NCBI GenBank assembly: GCA_009921765.1
Contig: RFXC01000234.1
Coordinates: 1 to 6,329, forward strand
Length of the DNA stretch: 6,329 nucleotides
DNA from: Betaproteobacteria bacterium
GTDB lineage: Bacteria; Pseudomonadota; Gammaproteobacteria; Burkholderiales; Burkholderiaceae
Reading direction: 5' to 3'
Shown here: positions 1 to 6,329 of the stretch, one piece after another
How the letters are laid out: every line of letters begins with the position of its first letter
How positions within the stretch are numbered: position 1 is the stretch's first letter
Position numbers and translations under genes: made by a program
Notes under the pieces: model-generated
The model's database searches: none
Seen by the model: the letters and a program-made list of their open reading frames with translations, nothing else
What the model was told of the DNA's origin: nothing

Positions 1-54
1 ATTTTGGTCACAGGGCCCACAGGCAGCGGCAAAACAACCTTGCTGGCGGCGGGG
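1..54 (+). other. Walker A (P-loop) fragment of a GspE/PilB/PilT-like ATPase, out of frame with the main gene
   Basis: Frame 1 reads ILVTGPTGSGKTTLLAAG and then hits a TGA at 79-81. The run LVTGPTGSGKTT is the strongly conserved nucleotide-binding loop of type II secretion and type IV pilus ATPases (GspE/PilB/PilT family), where Lys and Thr contact the ATP phosphates. Only this loop is present, with none of the Asp-box, His-box or Walker B that should follow. The long frame over the same bases gives an Arg/His/Gln-rich string unlike the rest of the protein, so the join with the repeat gene probably lies between about bases 36 and 55. Best explanation is a chimeric assembly end or a rearrangement. 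The alternative is a one-base loss in the G run at 51-54, which would join LLAAG to VLAVNN, but the Walker match seems too exact for that. Confidence 0.55.
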
Positions 55-3000
55 TGCTTGCCGTCAACAATGCCGTGTTGAACGAGCTCGGGCTTACCCG
101 AACCGCAAGCGGCACCACCCAGATCATCAGCGGATCGGTCGCAGCGCTCAACCAGCTCGCCGCTCGCGTAAACGCGGTGACTTACACGGGGCCGTCAATC
201 GCTTTGGCACAGGCCTCTTCGAACAATTGGCCCGCTAGCGCCGGTCAAGGTCCCACGTCGGCAATCGACGGCAACTTGGCCAACAAGTACCTGAATTACG
301 ACGAGGAGGGCGCAGGCCTGATCCTCACAGCAAGCTCGGCGAGCGCATTGAATGCAATCCGGCTTGTGACCGGCGACGATTTTCCGGAGCGTGATCCGGT
401 GGCGGTCGATATCTATGGCGCGACCAGCGACGCAGCGCCCGGGTGGGGCGCTGCCACCGGCTGGACACCTATTGTGACCGGCCTGGATACGAACCTGCCC
501 TTTGAGCGTAACGCCAGTCAGACGGTGAGTTTCAGCAACACCGAGGCGTATCGCCATTACAAGGTGGTGTTCACCAAGGTCCGTTACCCGGAGCGGGCAG
601 ACAGCGTGCAGTTGAGCGAGATCAACCTGTTCTCGCAGCAGGGCCTGGGCGCGCGCGTACGCGTGGCGCTCCATCTCGACAGCAGCGAGACCAGCAATGC
701 GGTCGCCGAGACGTCGATTGCCCTGGCGCAGGCCACAGATGCCACGGTGCCGGCGCAGCTCGCGGTACCCGGGCTGGGCAACGTGCCAGCCAGCATTCGC
801 CTGACTGACCAGCAGTTCAAGCCGCTTGATCTCGGCCCGCTGGTTCAGGCTGCGCCCGATGCGCAGGTGTCGCTCACGCTCCGGCTGATTTCGACCACAC
901 CGACGCAGACTGCTGTGGACGGCAATATCGCCTGGGTCGCTGATCCGTCAGTCGGTCTTGCTGGAGCGGGCAGCTCAACGCAGGTTCAGCTGGTTGGCAC
1001 GGCTGGCGCCATCAATGCGTTCCTGTCCAAAGCCGGCACGCTGCAAGTGCGTAAAGGATCGCCCACGGCCTTGCTCGAGTACGAAGTGCGGCCGGTGGTT
1101 GTCGACCCGACAACACCCGCCGGCGCGGTGGCGAGCTCTTTTACCACCCTGTTGCGCACCGAGTTGCTCAGCAGCAGCAGCACGCCGGAGTCGGTTCGGA
1201 TCAATCCGGAGGGAAGCGAACTATCGGTGCTCGACAGCGCGCTGCCTGCTTTCGAATTCGGAGTGACCGCAGCTGGTGTCTCGCTCAAGGTTCCCGAGCG
1301 CTTTGTCTGGCCTGCGCAGGCGCCGTCGGGCGCAGGCTTGCCGCTTGTTCTGGCCGATGATGCGATCAGCGCAGGATCGGGCAGTGCGCGCGTCTTCGTG
1401 CGTGGCTGGGCGCCTGGGCCCGGCAACACCGCGGTACCCGGGAATTACCAGGTCATCCTTGCTCAGGTGGCCGATGGCAGTGCTTCGTTTAGCGTACAGA
1501 ATCTGAGCGACGAGTTGGGGACGTACGCCCTGGTGTCCGGTCCCGCGGCCGGCATGTCGGAGCTGTTCGCGCGCGGTGGCGTTCGCCTGGTTGCCAACAT
1601 CTTCTCCAGTGCGACGAGCCCCGCGCCGGTCAAGGTCGAGATCGCCGTCTCCAATCAAGGTGCGGGCTTCAGCGAGAGCGTCCCGGAGCGCTTCACTGCG
1701 CGCGCGATCGTGCCGGTGCAGGCGATTGCCAGCACCGCGACCGCTGCCAGCCTCAGTAATCGAGTGGCCTTGACAGGGACCAGAGCCGCCATCGACGCGT
1801 ATCTGGCAGCCGGCAATGTCGCGCTCACCGCGCCGTCGGGCGCGCCGCAGGGCAGTCCTGCGCTTTCCTTCACACTGGCGAATGCAACCAACAGCATCGA
1901 GTCGAAGTCGACGGTAGCGATTCGCTCGTCATCGCTCACCACGGTTGGCAATCCGTATCAGTTGCCCGCAAGCCTGCCGATCGTGCCAGGCACCAGCAGT
2001 CCGATCCGGTTTGCGGCGGGTAGCTTCGGCACCGGCACGGAAACGCTCACGGTCAAGCTATCGATTGCCCCGGCGGCTTCATCGAACGCCGTGCTGGGCC
2101 TGCTCGCGGCAGGGACCACCACGACCACGGGTGTCACGGTGACGCCCAATACAGGATCGGCCGTTGAGATCACCCTGACGGGCTCGGCGGCTGCTATCAG
2201 CCAGCATCTTGCAAGCGCCAACGCGCTCAATTTCACGGGTCCGGCGGGCACCTTGGTCACCATCAGTATCGCGCGGTCTGGCGGGGCATCCGTCCAGCAC
2301 GCGCTGATGCTGTCGCCGCAATCGCACGGGGTGGAGTCGAGGGTGCCTGGCCTGCTACTGCCGGCCAGTTATCCGATGCTCGCGAACAGCTGGAATGGAT
2401 TGCGGATCGCTGATGCGGCGTTCGAGCTTCCAGGCGTGCCTGCAACCGAGCAACTGACGCTCACGGTAAGCGGCGCGGGCCAGATTCGGCTGGGTGAAAC
2501 CGGTACGCCGTCTTCAACCTTCACGCAGAGCGGCACCGCGGCGACCCTGCTCGGCATTGTCAAGAGTGGACTGTTTTACCGGCCATCTGCGGCGGGCCAG
2601 ACGCTCACGGTCACACTTGCCGCGTCTACCGGTACCGCCACGGCCCGGATCGAGGTGCCGCTTCTCGGTGGCATCACGACGGCGACGCCCCTGCTGCTGA
2701 ATACCCCCGCACAGATCCTGCGCGCGCCGGGTGCTGACGAATTGCCGATGACGCAGCCCATCCTGGTGGCGCCGACCGGCTGGACTGCGTCGCGTGAGCT
2801 CACGCTGATGGTCAATACGGGGTCTGAAACGCGCTATCTGCGCGGAACGGTGGCTGAACTGAACGCCTGGCTGACCTCCAGTGCGAGCCTGCTGGCAGCC
2901 ACCGCTTCCAGTTCAAATCTCAGCTTCCGGGTGTCTGAGGCGGGCTTTACGATCGAGGACACCATTGGGGTCGCCACCGACCTGGGGCGCTCGGATGGCT

Positions 3001-6000
3001 ATTCCGGCAGCCTGTACTCGCCCTCGGTGCAGATCATCGCGCCCGGTGCGCCCACGCAAGTCAATCTGGGTGACGAACTGGTCTTCAGTGATGTCGTGAC
3101 CCGCGAGGTGTTCCTGAATCTGCCCGGGCGCAATATTTCCGACCTCACCAGCCTGCCGGCTTACCTGAATGGTCAGGCCGACGAACTCACTCTGGTCAAT
3201 ACGCTGAACCGGAGCGGCAACGACGGCCGCGTCGGCACTGCCGTCTTCGGCGAGCGCTACACCGGTTATCTGACTGCCAGTTTTTCAAGCGCCAATTCCT
3301 TCTGGTTCAAGTCCAACGAGAAGGCAGAGTTGTGGGTGGAGACCCGCGACAAGGACAACAAGGCCGAGTTTGTGCTGGTGGCTTCCTCTGATGGCCAGAG
3401 CGAAACCTTGTGGACTCGGGGCGTTGGCGGCATTTACAAGATCGACACCAGTTCGACGCCGGCCCGTTTCATGCTGCTTCGCACGGTCACGCAGGGCGCA
3501 GCCAGCAAGTCGGCCATTTCGTACCAACCGTCATCCGACCTGGAATCCCACGTCTTGCCAGACGTGAGCGCGCCCTATAACGCGCGAAATTATTTCCTGG
3601 ACTCGCTTGATTGGCGCTCGGGGTTTGTGGGTGAGCTGCAACCGGCATTCGAGCCTGAAAAACTCACGATTACGCTGACGGCCACAGGCGGCACGCTGAA
3701 ACTGGCGGCGCCGAGCAATGCGGGCGTTCTGATCGATGGTGCCACCACCCTTGATGAAAGCAAGACCAAAGCAGCGGTGGCTTCGGCGTCCAAAACCATT
3801 ACCGGTTCCACGATCGCGCTCAACAAATACTTCAAGGACAACCACACCGTCATTTACACGGGGTCGGGCGGCACACTCACTGTACGCCTGGACGCTGTGC
3901 CCACGGCCACGGCCGAGCCGGTCGCGTTGCAAACCATTCTGACGACCGAGACCGGGCGCGGCTACACAGCCTTGCCCGCGGTGACGCTGGCCGAGCCCGC
4001 GGCAAATGGTACGCGGGCCACCGCCAGCGCAATCGCCACGGTGGTGTCAGCGAAGATCGCCTCCCTCGCCGACGCGGGCGCCGGGTATGCGATTGGTGAC
4101 CGGTTTGTGCTTCAGAATGAAATCGAATCTCGTGAGCCGGGCGCAGGCCGGGTTGGTGCAATTGATGACCGCGATGCGGTCCTCAAGGTGAGCGCGCTTC
4201 AGTTTGTGAGCGCAGCCGTGGCAACCGGGGGCGCGGGCGGCGGCTATCAGGTCGGTGACCTGGTAACGGTGACGGCACAGCCCACGACGGGTGCCAACGC
4301 CACCACCACCGGCCTCATCGAAGTGCCCCGCACCTATGTACTGGGCAATGATGGCTGGCTGCAGTTCGCAAACTCGCCGTTTGGCACGGGGTTTGCCAGC
4401 CTCGGGGTGGCGAGTGGTGACGACGCGAATGCGACGCTGGCCGCGCGCGCCGACATCCCGGCGAGATCCGATATCCGGGCACTCAACTCGTTGCAGCTGG
4501 AGCCCCAAAGCCTGGCCAATCTCGGGCGCGGCACCCAGATCGCCGCAGGTTGGCTGATCGCCCCGACAACCGGTCGCTACACCTTCACGGTCGAGGGAGA
4601 CGATTCGGCAACGCTTCGGATGGCGGCAGCCCCGGTTGAGACTGTCGCGTTGCCTGCTGCTTTGACGAGGGTGATCTCCGACACAAGCACCTCCGCGTCG
4701 GGTGTCGCTGCCTACGATCTCACGGCAGGAGAGGCGTACTACTTTGAGTTTGAGCACAAGGAGTTTCGAGACAAAACGTTCTCCGCCTTCTGGCCTTGGG
4801 AGGTCGATGCTTACGACTCTGCGCAGACCGCACGCGTGTCGGTAACGATCACGCCGCCTGGCGGAACCGCTACCGCTTCGCAAGCGGTGCCGGGCAGCTG
4901 GGTCGTTCCGGCCGAGATTCCCGCGCAGCTGACCGTTACGCTGAGCGGCACCGGAGGGCGATTCATCGCCTCGAGCGGCGGCGGGGTGACCGTTGCGGCG
5001 GTGGGTGCCGGTGCAAACCCACAGAGCGTAGTGACCTTCACCGGCTCCGCGTTCAACCTGAACCGGTACTTCGCGCAGGCCAACACCATTCGCTATGACG
5101 GCCCGGTGGCACCGATCACCGTCACGCTCAAAGGCGGTGTAACCGGCGAGGCGTCGATCAACGCCTCGCAGACGATCTATCCGCAAAAAACAGCCACCTT
5201 CAAGGTGACAGGCGTAACGGGCGGCGGTGCCGTGAGTTCGGTTGAAGTCGTCGACGGCGGTCGGATCAGCGAATTGCCCGCGGGCCTCGACAGCGTGACG
5301 ACGGTCAAACAGACGGGTTCTGGTAGTGGCTTGAAGCTCAAACTTGGAACCGGTGTTGGCGATCTGATGCTTGAGAGCGGTGGCTACTTCGCGCGGATCG
5401 ATACCGCGCAGGTCTCGCTTGCCGAGCGCACCAACAACCCCGAGGTGGCGCCCACCACGGTTGCGCGCGCAACGCTTGATTTCGGCATTGGCGCGGTCAA
5501 CCTGAACAATCAGGGTTCGGGTTACAGCAGCGCACCGGTCGTCACGATCGCAGCCCCCAGCACAAGCGGAGGTACGACCGCAACCGCCATTGCAATCACT
5601 GAGCTCGCGACCAACAAGCGGATCGCCGCGCGGCCGAGCACAGGGCAGGCCCTTGGAACCGCGATTCGAACGATCACGCTCGATACCGAGCCGCTTCTGA
5701 CCGGCTGGGTAAATACCCCCTCGGTGAACGCGCCCACGCGGATTGAGTACTCTGGAGCGGCGCTCAGCATCGCTTCAGCGGCCGCAGCGGTCGTGCCGAT
5801 CACCTTCCCGGCCAATGCATTGACCGGGAGTGGCTCACTGAGCATTACGCTGCCGCTCGAGCGGCGCGACAATCTGGTTGCCGTTTCGGCGGCCGGTGTG
5901 ACCGTGAACCGGGGTTACGGAAACCAGCAAACGGAACGCGGAATCGTTACCTTCTCCGGTACCGCTGCGGCGTTGTCCACCTACTTCAGCACGCCCAATC

Positions 6001-6329
6001 AGGTTGGTTTCAAGGCGCTCGGCGACAAAGCCGAATCCACCCTCAACTGGGAACTGTCCGACTCCTATGGCCGCCTGGTCAAGTTCTCCACGCAAGTCGT
6101 GCCCGTGGAGCCTGCAAAAGCCAGCGCACTTTCGCCGTTGCTATCAGCGCCATCGTTTGTGCAGTCGGTGGATGGCGCGGCGGTGGCGATCCCGATCGAT
6201 TTGCGGGCGCCTGCTCGCCCCAATACCTCGGGCGCGCTCGATGTCACGCTGACCGCGACCGCAGGATCGCTGGCATTCTCCGGACACCCCACGCTCAACC
6301 TGCCTGCGACGATCGAGATTGGTAAAGAC
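3..6329 (+). CDS. Giant multidomain surface/secreted repeat protein, internal fragment (both ends missing)
   Basis: One frame is open for 2109 codons with no stop, reading off both window edges, so the N-terminus, signal sequence and C-terminal anchor or secretion signal are not visible. The product is Gly/Ala/Thr/Ser/Val-rich, and I found no Cys in the translation, as is common for large exported beta-rich proteins. Modules in order: part of a beta-sandwich repeat (res. 12-64), F5/8 type C domain (65-213), repeats with one poorly matched stretch (246-990), divergent PA14 (1031-1186), repeat, Gly-Tyr module, second PA14 (1443-1606), repeat, second Gly-Tyr module (1725-1870), two more repeats. 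F5/8C and PA14 domains in bacterial surface proteins commonly bind glycans, so I infer an extracellular adhesin or matrix-binding role; the ligand cannot be told. Secretion route is unknown, and no RTX nonapeptides are present here. The true protein reading probably begins only after about base 40, because the first codons look foreign. Coding sense is certain, function moderate. Confidence 0.9.
36..194 (+). repeat. Beta-sandwich repeat 1 (5' part missing)
   Basis: Residues 12-64. It keeps a GGGVLAV strand matching the GGGVTVA of repeat 8, then the signature SGSVAALNQL and the closing VTYTGP. The first strand (the TLTVTL element of other copies) is absent because the upstream bases are the foreign-looking segment. 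The F5/8C domain starts immediately after the TGP. Confidence 0.65.
195..641 (+). other. F5/8 type C (discoidin-like) domain
   Basis: Residues 65-213, about 149 aa, the normal size for this eight-stranded jelly-roll family, which often binds glycans or other surfaces. Visible landmarks: IALAQASSNN at the start (compare the NLALGK-ASS opening of the family), PTSAIDGN (84-91), KYLNY (95-99), the central IRLVTGDDFPERDPVAVDIYG (119-139), two Trp in the W-x5-W stretch (148, 154), EAYRHYKVVF (181-190), and the terminal SVQLSEINLF (201-210). The order and spacing match bacterial F5/8C modules of the AIDGN..KYLNF type closely. It has no tract resembling the scaffold repeats. The specific ligand cannot be predicted from sequence. 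Confidence 0.82.
642..737 (+). other. Strand completing repeat 1 after the F5/8C domain
   Basis: Residues 214-245. ARVRVALHLD resembles the TLTVTL strand that directly follows Y-T-G-P in repeats 4, 7 and 8, suggesting the F5/8C domain is nested inside repeat 1 rather than lying between repeats. The segment ends in SIALAQA, the same seven residues that open the F5/8C domain. Confidence 0.4.
738..1100 (+). repeat. Beta-sandwich repeat 2
   Basis: Residues 246-366. Entry strand VPASIRLTDQQF, first core strand VSLTLRLIS (289-297), signature VQLVGTAGAINAFLSKAG (328-345), and closing LLEYEVRPVV. The usual YTGP is replaced by LQVRKGSP. Cadherin/Ig-like fold is inferred from the strand pattern; no calcium-binding DxNDN-type motif of true cadherins is present. 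Confidence 0.65.
1101..1535 (+). other. Part of the giant protein with no clear module assignment
   Basis: Residues 367-511. Composition and codon use match the flanks and beta-strand-like stretches occur: ELSVLDS, GVSLKVPERFVW, GLPLVLADD followed by ARVFVRGW, and YQVILAQV. The G-T-A-x-x-L-N signature is lacking. The block GLPLVLADDAISAGSGSARVFVRG (446-469) looks like the entry strands of a repeat (compare PIRFAAGS...LTVKLS in repeat 4), so this may be one or two degenerate repeats. I cannot exclude an unrecognised separate domain. Confidence 0.45.
1536..1934 (+). repeat. Beta-sandwich repeat 3
   Basis: Residues 512-644. Entry strand VRLVANIFSS, core strand PVKVEIAVSN (542-551), signature VALTGTRAAIDAYLAAGNV (588-606), then LTAPSG and LSFTLAN. 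The Asn of the L-N-x-Y element is Asp here. VPERF occurs here (560-564) and in the preceding unassigned block, the clearest local link between the two. Confidence 0.65.
1935..2309 (+). repeat. Beta-sandwich repeat 4 (near-complete archetype)
   Basis: Residues 645-769. It shows every element: entry LPIVPGTSSPIRFAAGSF, core TETLTVKLSI (679-688), a TTTTTGVTVTP strand, signature VEITLTGSAAAISQHLASAN (721-740), closing FTGP, and the next strand TLVTISIA. It serves as a good reference copy for the family. Confidence 0.72.
2310..2672 (+). repeat. Beta-sandwich repeat 5
   Basis: Residues 770-890. Entry LLLPASYP and the ADAAFELPG region, core EQLTLTVSGAG, signature FTQSGTAATLLGIVKSG (840-856), then FYRPSAAG and a clean QTLTVTLAA strand. 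The L-N-x-Y-L element is reduced to LLGIV. Confidence 0.66.
2673..2972 (+). repeat. Beta-sandwich repeat 6
   Basis: Residues 891-990. Entry QPILVAPTGWT, core SRELTLMVNTGS, signature TRYLRGTVAELNAWLTSSA (943-961), then SNLSFRVSE in place of the TGP/TVTL elements. A GVTV strand is missing, making this the shortest clear copy. It leads through a linker into the first PA14-like domain. Confidence 0.6.
3093..3560 (+). other. PA14-like domain 1 (divergent)
   Basis: Residues 1031-1186. Order of landmarks follows bacterial PA14 modules: TREVFLNLPG then DLTSLPAYLNGQAD (compare REVW..I.G..V.DLT..P.YPN.PD), ERYTGYLTA (1084-1092), FWFKSNEKAELWVETRD (1100-1116), FVLVASS, and at the end AISYQ...HVLPDVSAPY (compare AVAWQ...VIPGSYLSP). 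PA14 is a beta-barrel often acting as a sugar-binding lectin. Here the usual Asp-Asp of the S-D-D loop is Asn-Glu (1105-1106) and the E-x-x-H-K-E motif near the end is not recognisable, so ligand or calcium binding may be lost or altered. Confidence 0.68.
3561..3911 (+). repeat. Beta-sandwich repeat 7
   Basis: Residues 1187-1303. Core KLTITLTATGGTLKLAAP (1220-1237), AGVLIDG strand, signature KTITGSTIALNKYFKDN (1264-1280), closing VIYTGSGG and TLTVRLDAV. With repeats 1 and 8 it has the best preserved Y-x-G closing. Confidence 0.7.
3912..4328 (+). other. Gly-Tyr beta module A (GYxxxPxVT type, about three sub-repeats)
   Basis: Residues 1304-1442. Three Gly-Tyr turns are visible: RGYTALPAVTLAEP (1319-1332) followed by ATASAIATVVSA, then GAGYAIGDRFVLQN (1359-1372), then GGGYQVGDLVTVTAQP (1413-1427) followed by GANATTTGLIEV. 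The pattern G-x-G-Y-[x-x-x-P or x-x-G-D]-x-V-T-[VI] and then A-T-A-x-A is a known low-complexity beta repeat of large secreted proteins and of some phage structural proteins. The middle unit carries a charged insertion (EIESREP...AIDDRDAV). It sits between repeat 7 and the second PA14-like domain. Role is probably structural, an inference. Confidence 0.6.
4329..4820 (+). other. PA14-like domain 2
   Basis: Residues 1443-1606; the core is 1482-1603. Landmarks: AAGWLIAPTTGRYTFTVEGD (1514-1533), continuing D-S-A-T-L-R, which matches the GYL.AP.TG.YTF...SDD...L block of PA14; then AYDLTAGEAYYFEFEHKE (1570-1587), matching L.AG..YY.E..HKE; then FSAFWPW as the closing strand. Unlike the first copy it keeps the Asp-Asp pair (1533-1534) and the E-H-K-E motif (1584-1587), so it is the better candidate for a working glycan-binding module. 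The N-terminal third (GNDGWLQFANSP...) is weakly matched and its boundary uncertain. Confidence 0.7.
4860..5174 (+). repeat. Beta-sandwich repeat 8
   Basis: Residues 1620-1724. Entry GSWVVPAEIP, core AQLTVTLSGTGGRF (1641-1654), SSGGGVTVAAV strand, signature VVTFTGSAFNLNRYFAQAN (1676-1694), closing IRYDGP and ITVTLKGG. It is the cleanest short copy and aligns residue by residue with the remnant of repeat 1. Confidence 0.72.
5175..5612 (+). other. Gly-Tyr beta module B
   Basis: Residues 1725-1870. It opens with ATFKVTGVTGGGAVSSVEVV (1731-1750), has TGSGSGLKLKLGTG (1771-1784) and SGGYFARID, and ends with GSGYSSAPVVTIAAPSTSG (1838-1856) plus TTATAIAIT. This is the same class as the module at 3912-4328 but longer, with the GGAV-S-S-V-x-V-x-x-G-G and T-G-S-G-x-G-L-K-L elements that are typical of such repeats. 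It again follows a beta-sandwich repeat directly. Structural or spacer role inferred. Confidence 0.6.
5700..6119 (+). repeat. Beta-sandwich repeat 9
   Basis: Residues 1900-2039. Entry VVPITFPANALTG, core GSLSITLPLERR (1944-1955), AAGVTVNRGYGN, signature GIVTFSGTAAALSTYFSTPN (1980-1999), then VGFKALGDKAE and LNWELSDSYG in place of YTGP/TVTL. It is joined directly to the next repeat. Confidence 0.7.
6120..6329 (+). repeat. Beta-sandwich repeat 10, first half only
   Basis: Residues 2040-2109. Entry SAPSFVQSVDGAAVAIPIDL and core ALDVTLTATAGSLAFSG (2078-2094) match the opening of repeats 7 and 9. The signature half lies beyond the window, so the array clearly continues 3'. Confidence 0.65.

Noticed and set aside
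51..54. Real frameshift in the repeat gene at the GGGG run as sole explanation of the odd 5' end
   Set aside because: It would give a plausible LLAAG-VLAVNN join, but it leaves the exact GPTGSGKTT loop unexplained, so I rank it below a chimeric join.
1..81. A functional secretion ATPase gene ending here
   Set aside because: Only the P-loop is present and the frame stops at 79-81, far short of the Asp-box, Walker B and His-box region that an active enzyme needs.
195..674. 159-codon minus-strand frame and similar short antisense frames across the window
   Set aside because: It is antisense to the clear F5/8C domain, with low-complexity Arg/Cys-rich product and no supporting motif. The same applies to other short antisense frames and to the + strand alternatives such as 958-1266 and 4291-4557.
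1321..1843. Repeated 13-mer cgccgtcgggcgc at 1321-1333 and 1831-1843
   Set aside because: Both copies encode the common Ala-Pro-Ser-Gly-Ala turn in frame. Such a match is expected in a biased GC-rich repeat protein and shows no palindromic or mobile-element context.
4047..5186. 379-codon open frame on the minus strand
   Set aside because: It lies wholly antisense to the continuous + strand frame. Its product is Arg/Gly/His/Cys-rich with no family motif, as expected from a reversed GC-rich coding sequence. The + strand carries recognisable PA14 and repeat motifs over the same bases.
3..6329. RTX calcium-binding nonapeptides (GGxGxDxxx)
   Set aside because: Gly-rich stretches occur, but no tandem nonapeptide series is present in the translated frame. 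If the protein uses type I secretion, the signal is outside the window.
3..6329. Internal start codons, promoters or terminators
   Set aside because: There is no break in the frame, no intergenic gap, and no hairpin with a T-run that I could find. Internal ATG/GTG codons fall inside recognisable domains.

Overview
The window lies inside one gene. The + strand is open in a single frame from base 3 to base 6329: 2109 consecutive codons, no stop, no recognisable start, no terminator. Both ends of the gene are outside the window. I translated the whole frame by hand and found it continuous. The protein is rich in Gly, Ala, Thr, Ser and Val, low in Lys and His, and I found no cysteine. This is the profile of a very large secreted or surface-anchored beta-repeat protein (giant adhesin type). 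The DNA is GC-rich, with G/C favoured at third codon positions, which suits a GC-rich Gram-negative bacterium, possibly a betaproteobacterium. That placement is weak because there is no housekeeping gene to check it against.

Layout (residue n starts at base 3n). The scaffold is a diverged beta-sandwich repeat of about 105-140 residues. Each copy has a TLTVTL-like strand, often a GV(T)V strand, and a signature of the form [hydrophobic]-x-G-[TS]-A-x-x-[LI]-N-x-[YF]-[LF] followed by Y-T-G-P. I count nine clear signatures plus the first half of a further copy at the 3' edge. Other modules sit between or within these repeats: an F5/8 type C (discoidin-like) domain at 195-641, a divergent PA14-like domain at 3093-3560, a Gly-Tyr-rich GYxxxPxVT module at 3912-4328, a better preserved PA14-like domain at 4329-4820, and a second Gly-Tyr module at 5175-5612. 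The stretch 1101-1535 has the same composition but no clear signature.

The first ~50 bases do not fit the rest. In frame 1 they read ILVTGPTGSGKTT, the Walker A loop of GspE/PilB/PilT-type secretion or pilus ATPases, and this reading stops at 79-81. The surface-protein frame reads as an uncharacteristic Arg/His/Gln-rich string until about base 40. I take this as a junction: an assembly chimera, a real rearrangement, or less likely a frameshift in the repeat gene.

Taken together, the repeats would form a long extracellular stalk, and the F5/8C and PA14 modules, both commonly carbohydrate-binding, would present glycan- or surface-binding sites along it. No promoter, RNA gene, CRISPR array, mobile element or second real gene is visible.
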